From: Sciurus carolinensis | Lineage: Eukaryota; Chordata; Mammalia; Rodentia; Sciuridae | Reading direction: 5' to 3' | Length of the DNA: 64,000 bases | Assembly (NCBI RefSeq): GCF_902686445.1 | Contig: NC_062229.1 | Coordinates: forward strand, 2,691,003-2,755,002 | Shown: piece by piece, positions 10,640 through 22,558 of the stretch | How the letters are laid out: every line of letters starts with the position of its first letter | Numbering within the stretch: position 1 is the first letter of the stretch | Program-made: the position numbers and the translations under genes | Notes under the pieces: generated by a model | The model's database searches: none | Told to the model about the DNA's origin: nothing | What the model saw: the letters and a program-made list of their open reading frames with translations, nothing else

Positions 10640-10740
10640 GAGGTGCGCCGATTAAGCATTTTACAGACGGGAGAGTTGAGGCCAGAGACTTGGTCCAGGG
10701 AGTGGGGCTTCAACCCTGCATTCCTCGAGGGCGTGTCTGT
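10640..10740 (+). repeat. MIR fragment
   Basis: TTTTACAGACGGGAGAGTTGAGGCC and a GACTTGGTCCAGGGAGTG stretch correspond to the MIR core. Confidence 0.6.
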
Positions 10741-10779
10741 GCTTTTTGTTCTTTTTTAAATTTAATCAATGTGCGCGTG

Positions 10780-10856
10780 CGAGGGGTGCTGGGGCGGAAC
10801 CCAGGCCTCCCGCGGGCCAATCCAGACTCTGCCACTGAGCTGCACCCCAGCCCTGG
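10780..10856 (-). mobile_element. ID-type SINE fragment
   Basis: GGGGTGCTGGGGCGGAACCC through CACTGAGCTGCACCCCAGCC is the reverse ID/tRNA-like part only. Confidence 0.75.
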
Positions 10857-10889
10857 ATTTATTTTTTAACTGCTGCATAAAAACATAAG

Positions 10890-11130
10890 AATTGCCATGT
10901 GACGTTTCAGCGCGCGTATGCTCCGCGCGAGGTTAGGTCAGACGGACCGTCCCTCCAGCAGCTGTTATTTCTGTATGGTGGAACGTTCCACGCCCTCGCT
11001 CCTGCGCAGGGTGCGTTACTATCTGCAGACAGCCTCCTGCGCGGAACAGAGCGGGCAGCAGTCTCCCCAGAGCCGAGTGGTGCCTGCAAATATAGAAGCG
11101 GCCCTCCCCGATGGCGCCTGGAGGTGGGCT
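10890..11130. repeat. Decayed L1 3'-UTR-like sequence
   Basis: The series GGTTAGGTCAGACGG, GTTATTTCTGTATGGTGGAA and CGTTCCACGCCCTC resembles the L1M 3' UTR text 'tatcatttctgtatggtgggaacattcc'. Many A/T positions have been replaced by G/C. Confidence 0.45.
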
Positions 11131-14130
11131 TCTTATTTTGGCCGTACAGTGGCTGAGGGAGGGAGGGGCTGGAGTGGGGCGGGACTTCCCTCCTCCGTCG
11201 CCTCCTCTGGTACCCCTCACCTCCCTGCATCTCAAGGCCATGTCGAGAGCTTCAGGGATATTCTTAACTCTGCACAAACAGCCACCCATGCAGAGACTAA
11301 ATGTAGCAGAGATGGGTCGCGAGGATTCTCTTCTGAGCCCCCATGTCTGCCCACCCACTGCAGAATCTGCTGGAGATTTCCTTGCACGGGGTTTCTCTCC
11401 TTCCCTCCCTCTCCCTCTCCCTCTCGGGCACTGTGTTAAGTGCATCCTTGCTGTGTGCCATGGGGCAGATGAGTCTCCCTCTCTGAGGGTTAACGCACAG
11501 CACGTGCCTGTGCACCTCGGCTCTCCATCACCCCCACAAACGCCCGAGAACCACCACCCAGAGGAGGTGGTGGGACACCTCCTCCCAGGGCCCCCGTACT
11601 GCTTTCTGTGGGCTCAGGCCTCGCCGGTCTCCGTCCGTGATCACTGGACTCTGGCTCGGGGCCTGAGGTGAGGCAGAACAGAACACCACAGCCTCTGGAC
11701 GCCTCAGCCCGGGAGCCGCTCAGCTGGGGACAGGCCTCCCGCGGCCCTTCCTCCAGCTGCGGCCCCCAGCCCTGGGCTCCCGTCACTCCAGAGGTCCAGT
11801 GGGCCACGAGTGGACCAGTCCACTGATGAGGCTGGAAGCCCCGTGATCCGACTCCGTCCCCAAAGCCCACCTCTGGACGCTGATGCACCGGGGGACCGGC
11901 CTTCAACCGGGAGCCTCTGGGGACATTGCAAACCACAACAGTGCCTGACATGGAATATCCAGGGTGACGAGCATTTGGTCCCAAGACCGACCCGTGTGGT
12001 GGGGACGCTGGAGTGAGCCCTGCCCCTGACTGGACGTGTCTCGGGGACACACACGGGGAGCCTCCCACGCCCACCCCAGGCCCCTGTGAGGAAGAATCCA
12101 CCCGACCACCTGGCCTCTGTCCTGAGCCCCGTGGGGAATCTTGAGCTGACATTCTTGAGCCGCACCTCCCTGTGCCCAGCCTGCCCCCCACCCCTGCAGC
12201 GCTGGGCTCCAACAGTCCGGTCACGCCGTGGGCACCCGCTGGGGCTGCAGGCCGGTTTCCTCATCTGTAAGTGGCACTGAAGCCAGTCGTGCCTCCTGGA
12301 AAGCGTGCTGCAGGGGGCCTGCGGCACACCTGACCTGGCCACACCGAGCTGTCCCGTCCTGCTCGCAGCCCCGCCCCAGGCTCACAGCTCAGCTCCTCCC
12401 TGAAGCAGCGGCTCTTCTCTCCCCTTCCTCCCTCTCTGGGGCTGGAACCCAAGGCTTTGCGCATGCGGGGCCCCCTCTACCACCAAGTGGCACCCCAGCC
12501 TCAGAGGGTCCCCGGGGAACACTGGGAGACACTGTGGACACCGCGGCTATCAAGCCTGGAAACAAGGACAGGCCACAAGCACCGATCTGCTGGGCAGAGA
12601 CCAGGGGTGCTCAGAGCCTACTGGCACCCCCACCACGGTGAAGGACCTGCTCTTGTGTGTCCACTGTGCTGAGGCTGAGAAACCCCAGCCTGGACGACAC
12701 ACAAGGAAAGGCAGAAGGGACTCAGGAGGACAGAGGGTCTGCTCCTCCTGGTGTCCCACCACGGCTCACCTGGGGTCATCCAAATGGGATGGACACCGCC
12801 CCACACACTGTTCAGACTCCTCCCTTGCCGAGCACCTGTCCACACACATGGGGAGCACAATTCACTGCGGTGAAACAGCCGCCACTTCAGGAGCGTGTGT
12901 CCCCGTGAGCTGTGCTCAGGACCTCACGCGCCTGTGTTCATTTGGCTCTCACAGCAATCACACGGCAAGCACAACACTGCTCATGCCCCGTTCACTGGTG
13001 AGAAAACTCGGCCTCACGTCGCTCCAGAGAGTCCATGGGAGTCAAAAGACAGCTCTCTCCAGGGCAGCGCTCACGCCCATGGTCACTCCACACAGGGAGT
13101 CTCAGCCGGGCCGTGCCCCACTCTGCTCCCCTGACCCTACAGGCTGGGTGTGGAGGCCGACTTCAGGGTGGGTGGGATGGATGCTGGGTGCTGAGAACAC
13201 TGTGGCCCCAGTGTCCACAGACCTGAGGGGGACTGAGCCGGTGGAGGAGTGGCTATCTCCTAGTTTCTACCTGCTTCCCTCCAGGGACCCACTGTGGATC
13301 GGAGGGCCCCATGTTGGGGGCTCAAAGGGGCTCTCTCCTGGGTTCCCTCACCCCACCTGCAGGTCCAGAGTCCTGTTTGGAGCAGGCCAGCTGCCAAGAC
13401 CCTGGCTCACCACCCTGAACAATCCTGGTCCTCATCACTGTCCCCAACCCCAACCGTGTGGAGTGTGCAGTGTGGAGGAGAAGGGGTGTCCCAGGAGGAG
13501 GGTGCAGTTCCTGCAGAGAGCAGGAACTTGGCTCAGGCCCAGGGGTCCTTGACTCAAGTGACAAAAGAATGTCAGCACGTGCCAGTCACGGGCATGGGGA
13601 GGCTTGTCAGAAGCAGACAACCCTCCAGGGAGAATGTGGCCATCTCGGGGGAGAGACCAGCTTTGAGGTCCCCGGCTCTTCTCCAAAGGACACCTGGGGA
13701 GCGGTGGGGACAGGAAGGTGTCATTCTGAGGACCCTGAGGCTGACATGGTCTCTGTTATCTGATCCATAGATAGTACTGGAAAGTCCCCTAAATTATAGA
13801 TTTCTTAAAACATCCTCTCTGCCTCTTTGGTTTGCTGGGGCTGATCAGCAGTGCGCAGGCAGAGTGAAGGATTTCCCAGGAATCCAGGTGACAGGCCTGG
13901 AAAGGCACGTTCTGACAGCCCTGGTCCTTCCTGGGTCCCTGTCTTCCTGTCACCCTACCCCAAGGAGACAGCAGAGGGTCTCTAGTGCCGGGAGGCCGAA
14001 GGGCGATTTGAGGCAGCCACGCGCAGCCCCAGCTGCAGCTGGATGCCCAGTCCTGGGGACCACACCCTGGACAGCAAAGCCGAGCCCCGGGGGCCCCTGT
14101 GTCGCGTCCTCCCTTGCCCAGGCTGGGGGA
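11131..14130. other. Intergenic, no gene seen
   Basis: Unique and old repeat sequence. It contains a CT-rich stretch (11395-11430), an ID fragment (12430-12505), an MIR-like piece (12900-13030) and otherwise nothing recognisable. Overlapping open frames in both directions show no domain, start context or splice structure. Confidence 0.5.
12430..12505 (-). mobile_element. ID-type SINE fragment
   Basis: CTGGGGCTGGAACCCAAGGC through CCACCAAGTGGCACCCCAGC, reverse ID part. Confidence 0.65.
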
Positions 14131-14560
14131 AGGGGGCTCTCGGAGCGGGAAGCGGGGACCGGGTGGCAGGCGGGGGCGGGGGAGACAGCTCGCTAGGGCT
14201 CTGTTCCCTCGCTGCCTCGCTGTCTCTGTCTCGGGGCTGAATTAGACCAAATTGCAGCAGCCGGCCCTTAAGGACGGCGGGGCCCCCGCATTGTCTGCGA
14301 TCGAGCTGGGCGGCGGCGGGGGCGGGAGAGGCTCCTGCCGGCGGCGCCCCGGGAAGCCAGGCGGAGGCGGGCGCTGCGGCCCGGACCCCCCTGCTGTCAG
14401 AGTCTGGCTCCCGGAAAGCCAATAAGACCGCAGGGGGCGGTGGACCGTGCGGGGGAGGGGAGGACGGCGGGAAGGGGGAGGGGCCCGGGGACCTGGTGCG
14501 GGGGATGCCGGCAAGGACCCCCACTCCGCGGACCCGCCCTGGGGCATCCTGGACTCCTCG
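14130..14560. promoter_or_regulatory. Candidate CpG-island element
   Basis: CpG density rises sharply. Embedded in it is an AT-richer core at 14239-14275 (AATTAGACCAAATTGCAGC) followed by CCCTTAAGG and CATTGT (SOX-like). The contrast of an AT core inside a GC island suggests a conserved enhancer or promoter, but neither a transcript nor a direction can be assigned. Confidence 0.4.
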
Positions 14561-14599
14561 GCGTCTCCCCAGGCCCGCCCCTGCCTCCTCCCCGTGCCT

Positions 14600-16380
14600 G
14601 ATTAGGAAGACGGGGACCCCACGATCCTGGGAAGCACCCACACACTTGCGCGCCTCTGCTCAGCAAGGGTCAGCTGGTTGGTCTCTGTCAGGGCTGCCCC
14701 TGGGGCCCACTTCCGGAGGAGGGTCACGTGGGGGCCCTCCTGCCAGGGCCGTCCCAGGCCCCTTGCTGGGGATCGCCCCTCCCTCGGGCCTTCCCTCCCT
14801 CTTTCCCCGCGCCCCCCGCGCCCCGCTCTGCAGCCCCTTGGCTTCCAGTCCCATCTGAGACCTCCTCCCTTTCCCAGCCCCCCTCGCTGAGCCGCCCTGC
14901 GACCTACCCCTGGGGTCAAACCCTCCCACCCTGAGGTCCCCTCTCAGCAGGCGTCCCAGCTCTTCCCCACCCTCCGCCTCTCCCCCTCCCCCGCGCCGGA
15001 TCTGCTGGAGAGGCGCGATTCTCCCCATCTAGGTTTTGGGGTTTCACGGGGAGAGGGGCTACTGTCCATCCCTTCTTCTCAGGGTCCGAGGGAAGGGCTT
15101 GCGGTGGCAGCGTCAGAAGGTGGGGCGGGTCTGGGGTGAGACGAGGTGGGGGTCGTGTGGACCACACCGACCTCGCTTCTGCCGCGTGGGTGCACCCGGG
15201 GTTCCGCGCCCCCCGCCCCAATGTGAGCAGCCAGCGCTGCCATGGGGACCCGCTCCCGCTCCGGCTCCCGAGAGCCATGCACACGCGCCCCCTCTGCTCA
15301 CGGCGCTGCTGCGGAGGACCCGGAGGTCGACAGGGGCTCGGGAAGACGGGAAGACGGCGTGGACGGGGCTGGGGTCCCAGGTGGGGCAGAGACAGGAAGG
15401 GGAGCAGACCTCGCTGCTACTCCCCCACCTTCCTGCCTCTTTCTCCTTATTCCGGTTCAGAGTCTGGAGGGTATCATCCCGCACCAGTTGGCCCCGGCTC
15501 TGGGCCCCTGAGAAGGCCGCACATCCCAGGAGTTGGTGGAGCAGACCCCTAACTTCCTGCACAGGAGGCCAAAGGGAGGGCAGAGGGCGTGGGCAGGGCT
15601 CCACCATCCCTTTGAAGTCATCTCCTGAAGGTCCCCACCTCCCAAATCACCAGCCTGGGGATCAGGCCTGGGGCCTCTGGGGGATTTTCCAGGTCCAAAC
15701 GGTGCATACCCTGGGGTTGCCCACATGCAGAACCATGAGGAAGCACGGAGGACAGACGCACAGACACCCAGGGCACCCACCCACTCACCCCTTCTCAGAC
15801 ACAAGGGCCTGGGCTGGAGTCTTTGGAGTCTGCGTCCAGCACTGCTGCCAGCAGCCCGGTGGGCATGTCTTGAGGCGCTTCCCTTCCCTAGCCTCGTGGT
15901 CCATTCACGTCTGTCTGTCTGGTTCCTTCTTCCTCTCTGACTGTCTTTCCCTGACTCTGGTCCCCTGAGTCCCAGGCCCTGGCCCCGAGAGCCCTGCTGT
16001 TCATATGAGGACACAGGAGCCCCAGAGCGTAAGGAAGGGGAGAGGGAGGCCGCGACTGGAGGAGGCATGTGCTTGCCAGAAGTGCCTGGGGCGCAGAAGC
16101 CAGGAGAGAGGCAGGATGCAGCCCCAGCCCAGGGCTCCTGGCTTGGGGAGTTCTCATTTGCAAAACGACAATAAGGTCCTAGTTTTTTGAGCCACCGGTT
16201 GGTTTGTGATGGCTTGCGCTGCAGCCCTGGGAAACCAGTTCCCCACTACGGTTTTATCCCAGGTGACCAGCTTTCCTGGGGAAACACTGGCCCACTTGGC
16301 CTTGCTGGACTCTGTCCTCCCTGGTGACAGGTGACCATGTGGAGGTGGGCAGTGGCTACTTCTCCGTGTGACCTGATGGG
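14600..16380. other. Intergenic, GC- and pyrimidine-rich, no gene seen
   Basis: C/T-rich runs around 14750-15000 and mixed GC-rich sequence to 16380. I recognise no repeat family, exon or RNA gene. Open frames exceeding 300 codons (such as 15036-15968) have no domain and run against equally open opposite strands. Confidence 0.45.
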
Positions 16381-16790
16381 CGGGTCTTGGTGGGTGTGCC
16401 ATGTGTACACACGTGCACACGGTGCTGCCCAGGGATTGCAGGTGCCTCTCCGGCCATGTGGGTGCGTGGGCCGTGCGGGGCCCCGTGTGCCCCAGGGAGC
16501 TCCTCTGAGGGTGGCTCCCTCTGGAGCATCACCGTGCTGTGTGTGCCGCCCAGGTTGCTGGGACGTTCTGTGTGAGGGCTGTTTGGACCTGGTCTCCTGC
16601 GTGTGCTGACGTGACGGTCCGTGTGTGGAGCCACACTGGTGCGGGTGCACGTGGACTTGCAACCACGAGTCTATGGCCGTGTGCGTTCGTGGGCACATGA
16701 GCGTGTCCGTCCCCATGTGTGGTTGTATGGGGACAGGTGTGTCTGTGACCGGGTGTAAGTGCTGGGTTGAGCTGGTGGTGTCTTGGGTGT
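16380..16790. repeat. Degenerate TG-rich region
   Basis: Interrupted TGTG/CACG text throughout, probably an old decayed dinucleotide array. Confidence 0.5.
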
Positions 16791-17092
16791 GGGCCTCTCT
16801 GGTTCTGGATCCTGCCTGAAGCCCTTTGGTGTGGCCTCAGGTGTCCATGGCCACGTTTGTGACTCTGGGTACACTGCGCATGTCCCCAGGGGTTGCTGAG
16901 GATGGAGCAGGAGGTCTGGGCTGCCTGAACAGCAAGGGGTGCCTGTGATCCCCTGGTGACAGTGACTCTAGATGACCAGTGACAGAGTGTATGCATGTGG
17001 AGGGGCCTCCCGGGGCCTCCCAGTGCCCCCAGCCAGCCCAGGCCCCTTCCCAGGACACCAGACCGGAAGAGGTCCCGAAGAACCCCTCCCCC

Positions 17093-17150
17093 TCCCCCTC
17101 CCTCTCCCCTCCCCCTCCCCCTCCCCCTCCCTCTCCTCCCCTCCTCCCCA
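17093..17150. repeat. Homopyrimidine (CCCCCT)n tract
   Basis: About 58 bp of almost pure C/T, largely CCCCCT and CCCTCT units. The minus strand therefore carries consecutive GGGGGA runs able to form G-quadruplex, and the mirror symmetry allows triplex (H-DNA). Confidence 0.9.
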
Positions 17151-17422
17151 GCCCAGTGAAGGCGGCTGGGCAGAAGCTGCCACTGGCTGCCATCAGCTGC
17201 CACAGGCTGAAGTGGCCCATTTCTTGGGAGGCTGGGTGCCCTCGCCAGCCCATTAGTGTAATGAGCCTGCAGCCCCCTGCCCAGCACTGGTGACCGAGCG
17301 GGGGCCCTGCTGTTCACGCCTAGAGGGGTGCAGAGCCAGGGAGGGAGAGGCCCCCAAATCAGAGCAGACCAGACAGGAGGGGCCACAGATTCACTGCAGG
17401 ATTCAGGAGGCAGGAAGGGAGA

Positions 17423-17500
17423 GGGCCAGAGACAGAGAGACATCACAGGGCCAGAGACAGAGAGACATCACAGGACTAGAGACAGAGAGACAAGAGGGGC
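17423..17500 (+). repeat. 25-bp tandem repeat, three copies
   Basis: Unit of the form GCCAGAGACAGAGAGACATC..., repeated at 17426, 17451 and 17476 (period 25), within a purine-rich stretch that continues to about 17700. Confidence 0.85.
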
Positions 17501-17999
17501 ACAAAGAGACAGAGCCGGCAGCGGGGAGAGGGAGAGGAGAGGAGGAGAGGGGTACAGGAACAAAGGTGGCCCATGGAGAGAGCAGGACAGAGACAGACTT
17601 GCCTGCCTGGGTCAGCCTGGGAGGACAGGGAGAGACACCTGGCACAGCAGGAAAGAGAGGTGGGGGGGTTACAGGAGAGAAGAAGAAAGAGGAGGGAGGA
17701 GCTCAGAGCTCAGTGGTTTCCAGCTGCCCTTCTGACTCCAGGGCTGCTCGCTGAGCCTGTGTGCACCAGGCTCCGGGCCAGACCCTGGGACTTGGCAGTG
17801 AGAAGCTAGGCAAACCCTGTCCTGCGGAGGGGAGGGGAGGCCAGCCGCCACCCCAGCAGTGGAGAGCACGGCATGGTGACCTCAGCAGGGACTCAGCTGT
17901 CCCTTCTCAACACGGTGCCCACAGGGCCACCATGAGACCCAGGTCCACGCCAGGGGAGGCAAGCGCAGACAGCCACACACAGTGCTCACCACAGCGGGA

Positions 18000-18320
18000 C
18001 TCAGATGGCCAACAGTGGGACAGTCAAGGGACCCTGGACAGGTGAGTGGACACACGAGCCCCACCTTCATGCAGGAGCGTTCCTCGGCCACCAGCGGGAG
18101 CAGGTGACACAGTCACAGCGTGGATGGGCCTGAGGACCTCACGCTCAGTGAGAGCCAGACGTACAGGACACAGTGTGTGACCCAGAGGTGAGAGAGACGT
18201 CCAGAGGCAGGATGTGGATCTGTTAGTGCAGGGCTGGGGAGGGGACAGGGTGACTGTCATGGGTACAGGACTTCATTTAGAGGGGACAAAAATGTTCTGG
18301 GATGTGAGAGCAGTGGTGGG
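18000..18320 (+). mobile_element. Decayed L1 3'-end fragment
   Basis: CACAGCGTGGATGGGCCTGAGG, CTCAGTGAGAGCCAGAC and TGGGATGTGAGAGCAG...ACACAACTCGGTGAA follow the L1M ORF2 3' end and 3' UTR in order. Confidence 0.65.
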
Positions 18321-18687
18321 CACACAACTCGGTGAAGATGGGCAAGTCCACTGAACCATTCTCTCTACGTATGGTGTGTTGATTTATCCCAGGAAAGTAG
18401 CTGGTTTCCAAAAGTGTTCCCAGATCCCAGTGGAACTCTATGCATCACCTGAACACAGCCCTCTCAACAGACTGGAGAGGAGAATCTGGGGACAAAGAGT
18501 CCCAGGGAAGCATCCGATTGGCTCAGCTCAGAGCAGCTGCCTACCCCTGAACCAATCTCTGCAGCCAGGTGGATGGCACACTCTGATTGGCCAGACTGTG
18601 TCACGTGTTCTACTCTGTGGGGGAAGGGTGAGAGAGAAAGAAGCACCTTAGGATAGCCCGGCCCCCTGAAAAATAAAGAAAATCGCC

Positions 18688-18857
18688 CCCTGCAGCACCC
18701 CGCCTGTGTTCCCAGAGACTTCAGAGGCCAAGACAGGAGGCTTGCAAGTTCAAGACCAGCCTGGGCAACTTAGTGAAGCCCTGTCTCAATGTAACAAGGG
18801 CTGGGGTGGGGCTCAGAGCCCTGGGTTCAATCCCCAGTACAGAAGGAAGGAAGGGAC
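18688..18857 (+). mobile_element. Squirrel B1-ID type SINE
   Basis: Body AGGAGGCTTGCAAGTTCAAG...AGCCTGGGCAACTTAGTG, then AGGGCTGGGGTGGGGCTCAG and TGGGTTCAATCCCCAGTAC with a GAAGGAAG tail. Confidence 0.85.
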
Positions 18858-18964
18858 AAAGAAAGAAAATAAACCAACCGTAGTCAAGTCCCCACGCTTC
18901 TGATGATCACACGCACCGTGCTGTCCCAGATGTGCAGAACACGCGGCTTACAAGAAATAAGATT

Positions 18965-19100
18965 CCCCACTGTGTAATCGAGAAAATGGATGCACAGAGA
19001 GGGTAAGTTGCTTGCCTTAGAGCACACCGCCAGGAGACAGAAGCCAGGGAGCGAGCCCAGCGGTGTGACCCAGAGCCCCTGCTCTGACCACCAGGCACAC
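18965..19100 (+). repeat. MIR fragment
   Basis: GAGAAAATGGATGCACAGAG...GTAAGTTGCTTGCCTTAGAG is the MIR core. Confidence 0.7.
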
Positions 19101-19384
19101 AGCCCACCGTCACAGCACTCCTGGCCCATGGCCTCTACGCCAGTGTCTCCTGCATCTCAGACAAACACAGGCTCCTCTCTGCAGCCCTCCTATGGGCTTC
19201 AGAGTCCCGAGGCTCACGCTAGCGTCCTCGGGGGACTGTATTTGTCATGGGGCACGAGGGTTCATTGTGAGGGTCCTTGGGACCTCCAGCATGGTCCAGC
19301 AGCCACTAGTGTTTCTCGGTCTCTTTCTTCCTGAAGTTTCTCTGGGTTTGAAGTGTTGAAATGCACCAACTTTGAAAACACACT

Positions 19385-19530
19385 GTCTTGGTTTAAATCC
19401 CCCTTGCTGCTGTGGGTCCTTGGAAAAGATACTAAACCTCTCTGTGCTAAGATTCTTTATCTGTCGGATAGAGTGGTCATGAGGACATGGGCTATTTCAT
19501 GTCCGAGCTTGGAATGGAGTTTATTTTTGC
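19385..19530 (-). repeat. MIR fragment
   Basis: GGTTTAAATCCCCCTTGCTG...CCTCTCTGTGCTAAG...TTATCTGTCGGATAG is the reverse MIR core. Confidence 0.7.
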
Positions 19531-19572
19531 TAGCATCAGGGGTAGTGGCTTTGGCTAGTGTCTTCATCCATT

Positions 19573-19800
19573 TTCTTTTCTTTTTCTTTTTCTTTTTTTG
19601 TACCAGGAATTGAGCCCAGGAATGTTTAGCCACTGAGCCACATCCCCAGCCTATTTTATTTATTTTAGTTTGAGACAGGGTCTCACTAAGTTGCTTAGGG
19701 CCTCCTTGCTACGTTGCTGAGGCTGGTTTTGAACTTGCCGTCCTCCTGCCTCAGCCTCCCAAGCTGCTGGGATTCTAGCAGTGCGCCACCACACCCGGCT
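19573..19800 (-). mobile_element. Squirrel B1-ID type SINE
   Basis: Starts with a T-rich tail (19575-19598), then ACCAGGAATTGAGCCCAGGA, and ends in CCTGCCTCAGCCTCCCAAGC...CACCACACCCGGC. Confidence 0.9.
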
Positions 19801-19802
19801 CT

Positions 19803-20170
19803 TGGTCCATTTCCTGTTACTGTAATTGAATGCCACAGACTGAGAATGTTATGCAGCACCAAGCTCTGCTGGGCTCACCATCTGCAGGCCGGTAGGGCTG
19901 AGCCCCAGTGGCCACATCTGATGAGGGCCTCCTTGCTGGCACCAGGTATCCTGTGTTGAGACGGACATCCTCGCTCTGGCCTCTCCTCTTCTCTTCCTTT
20001 CCCCGATGCTGGGATGGACCCAGGGCCCTGTGTACTAGTGCCCTACCAGCGAGCCACCCAGCTCTCTTCCTCCTCTTACAAGGCCAGGGTGCCACCCCGT
20101 GGCCTCATGGGACCTTCACGGCCGCCCAGCACCACAGCTGGATTAGTCTCTCTGCCCTCTGAGGGCTCAC
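19803..20170 (-). mobile_element. ERVL-MaLR-type LTR remnant, split by a SINE
   Basis: An ancient endogenous-retrovirus LTR in antisense: TTTCCTGTTACTGTAATTGAATGCCACAGACTG at the left and the TGGCCTCATGGGACC part at the right, split by an ID fragment at 20000-20070. It has no coding capacity. Confidence 0.55.
20000..20070 (-). mobile_element. ID-type SINE fragment
   Basis: CGATGCTGGGATGGACCCAGGG to CCAGCGAGCCACCCAGCTC. Confidence 0.7.
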
Positions 20171-20562
20171 ACTGGGGACGTGTTTCCCCGAGTGGCTGGC
20201 GGGGCTGCTCACAGCCAGGGTGCCCGGGCATGCATCTGCCTCCGGTCTGAGAATTTCTAGGAGCGTCTCCCCAAGCCCACCAGAGGAAGGTCCCCCTAGC
20301 AGAACTGCATGTCCTCGTCCCCTGCCAAGGCAGAGGGCAGCCATGAGATCTGCGTGACCTTCCTGATGGGAGGTGAAGTGACAATGGCCCTTCTGGGTGG
20401 AAACTCAGGGTATAACCTGTCCTGTTCTCTCCTTCCCTGAGCTACAGTGACTGGCAATACTGGAGGTGCCGGTGAAGACAGCAGCCCAGACCCAGGGGCA
20501 TACGCAGGGAGCCCCCAGCCACCAACAGAGAGGGCAGAACAGCGGGAAGTACATCTCAGAGC

Positions 20563-20762
20563 AGGCATGATGCTATTTACCTGTCATCCCAGCTGCTTGG
20601 GAGGCTGAGGTAGGAGGATCACAAATTTGAGGCCAGCCTGGGCAACTTAGTGAGGCCCTATCTCATAATAATGAGGTGTAGTTCAGTAGTAGAGCACCTC
20701 CTCAGCATGTGTAAGGCCCTCTGTTCTATCCTCAGCACCACAAAACAAACGAATAAATAACA
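20563..20762 (+). mobile_element. Squirrel B1-ID type SINE
   Basis: CATCCCAGCTGCTTGGGAGG through GGCAACTTAGTGAGGCC, then GAGGTGTAGTTCAGTAGTAG and an A-rich tail. Confidence 0.9.
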
Positions 20763-21029
20763 TCCGGAAGTTTGAGCCACTGAGAGGTTTTGGGGATGTT
20801 TGTTACTGCAGCATTTCCCTAACTGATACACCCTTGTTTTCTGAGGTCTCAGACACAAACAGAGATGTCACATCATCTGATCCAATATGCCCTCCCATCA
20901 CCGCTGGTGGTTGTCTGCACCTGGGACAACAGGGATGTTTGCTGCACCCCAGCACTCTGGCAAATGTGTTCTCTTCTTTCAGAAACTCAGCCAATTAAGG
21001 ATTTGAAGAAGTCGTCGCCTCACGGGGAC

Positions 21030-21155
21030 GGCGGCATGCCCTGTTATCTGAAGTCCTCAGAAGGTGGAGGCTGGCGGACTGCTTGAGTTGGAGTCCAAAG
21101 ACACCCTGCGTGGTCCAGCAAGACCCCGTCTCAAAAAACAAAAAGCCACCAACTA
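21030..21155 (+). mobile_element. B1-like SINE fragment
   Basis: GGAGGCTGGCGGACTGCTTG...CAGCAAGACCCCGTCTCAAA with an A-rich end; diverged. Confidence 0.6.
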
Positions 21156-22240
21156 GGTGTGGGGCCTGCGGCAGGCAGGCCGGAAGGTGCCCAGGCCTAG
21201 TGGAGCTGCGGTCTGCTCGGGTGCCCCCAGGGCCCATGTGGTGGGCCCAAGGCAAGGAGGCCACCGCCCGGGGACTGAGGCTCCAGAACTGAGTCGATAG
21301 CCGTTCTCGTTCCCTGCCGGAGCTGAGCGGCTCGGGCCTCTGTGACCGACCGTGCCCGCAAGTCCCCCTTTTCTGCCTGCAACACCTCTGGGGGCCTTTG
21401 GGGGACAGTCAGCTTCCAAACTGCAGCACTGTCTTCACTGGGCTGCGTCCAGTTTGCCCCCTGAGCCCAGGATGGCTGGGGTCTTGCCACGCTGAGCAGG
21501 TGGGGCGGCTGTGCCACCGTCCAGGGACTGACACAGGGGCAGCGTCTTCAGGGACCAGGAGGCTGCAGACGTGAGGACGAGGAGGGCCCCTTGTTGGGGT
21601 GGGCTTCCCCGGCTCCCGCCCCGTGGACCCGCTGCCTGCGGGTCGGCCTCCCGCTCCAGGGTCTCCTCTCTGCACCACTGTCTCTGGCCGCTCCGGGTAT
21701 TCCAGGTCTCTCCTGCCCTGCCTCCTCTCTGCTCCTGTTCCCTCTGGGCTCGGCTCTGCGGCGTCTCTGCTCCGGGGTCTGTGGTGCTCTGCCTGGTACC
21801 TCCATCTCCAGCTGCTTCGTCTGTCCCGTCTCCCTCCCTCTGTCTGTCCGTCTTTGCTCTTGCCTCCTCCCCTCCCCCAGCCTGCTTCTGTCTCTCCATC
21901 TCTGTGTGCCTTGTCCCCCCCACTCGTCCCAGGGGACCCGGTCACTCAGCCAGACACCTGGGATCCCTGCTGTGCCGGGCCCTCCCCTCCCCGGGATTTG
22001 CTGCTCTTTTCTCACAGCCCGTTGATTAAATGTCCCCCTTCAGCCCAGGGGCCCCACACGTTTGCAGAAGCAGCTGATCCTTGTGCTTCCCTGGCCAGGC
22101 CCCTCCCGGGTCACCTGGCGGCCACCGGCATGACAAGGCCCACTGCACCTGCCGGGCTGAGCCTCGGCCCTCCCCAGCCCAACACCATGCCTGAATGGCC
22201 ACCTTCAGCAGGAGGGGCGCTGACCCCTTCTCAGCTAAAA
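21156..22240. other. Intergenic, GC-rich with C/T-rich core, no gene seen
   Basis: Strong strand asymmetry (C/T on +, G/A on -) between 21650 and 21950 keeps several frames open on both strands. None shows a recognisable domain. Confidence 0.45.
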
Positions 22241-22245
22241 TCTTA

Positions 22246-22279
<34 letters not shown>
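22246..22279. repeat. (CA)16 microsatellite
   Basis: An uninterrupted CA run, potentially polymorphic and Z-DNA prone. Confidence 0.97.
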
Positions 22280-22281
<2 letters not shown>

Positions 22282-22467
22282 GCTGGTGTTTTGAGGAGAT
22301 AGGAAAATTTTAAGAAATTTGTTTTCTTTTTCTCATCCTCAGATTTAAAAATAAAACTTTTTTTATTTTAAAAATAATGATTGTCGATAATGCAGGAATT
22401 CTCAGCAGCAGCACAGCCAGCCACCGGTCCTGGGAGCCGGGCCCCTCTAATTCCAGCACATTCTTTT

Positions 22468-22558
22468 GCCTTTTTTTTTTAAGGGGTGCTGGGGATTGAA
22501 CCCAGGGCCTTGTGCTTGCAAGGCCAGCCTCCACCCACTGAGCCATCTCCCCAGCCCG
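22468..22558 (-). mobile_element. ID SINE
   Basis: T-rich start, then AAGGGGTGCTGGGGATTGAA...GAGCCATCTCCCCAGCC; a reverse ID copy that still resembles the tRNA-like consensus. Confidence 0.85.
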
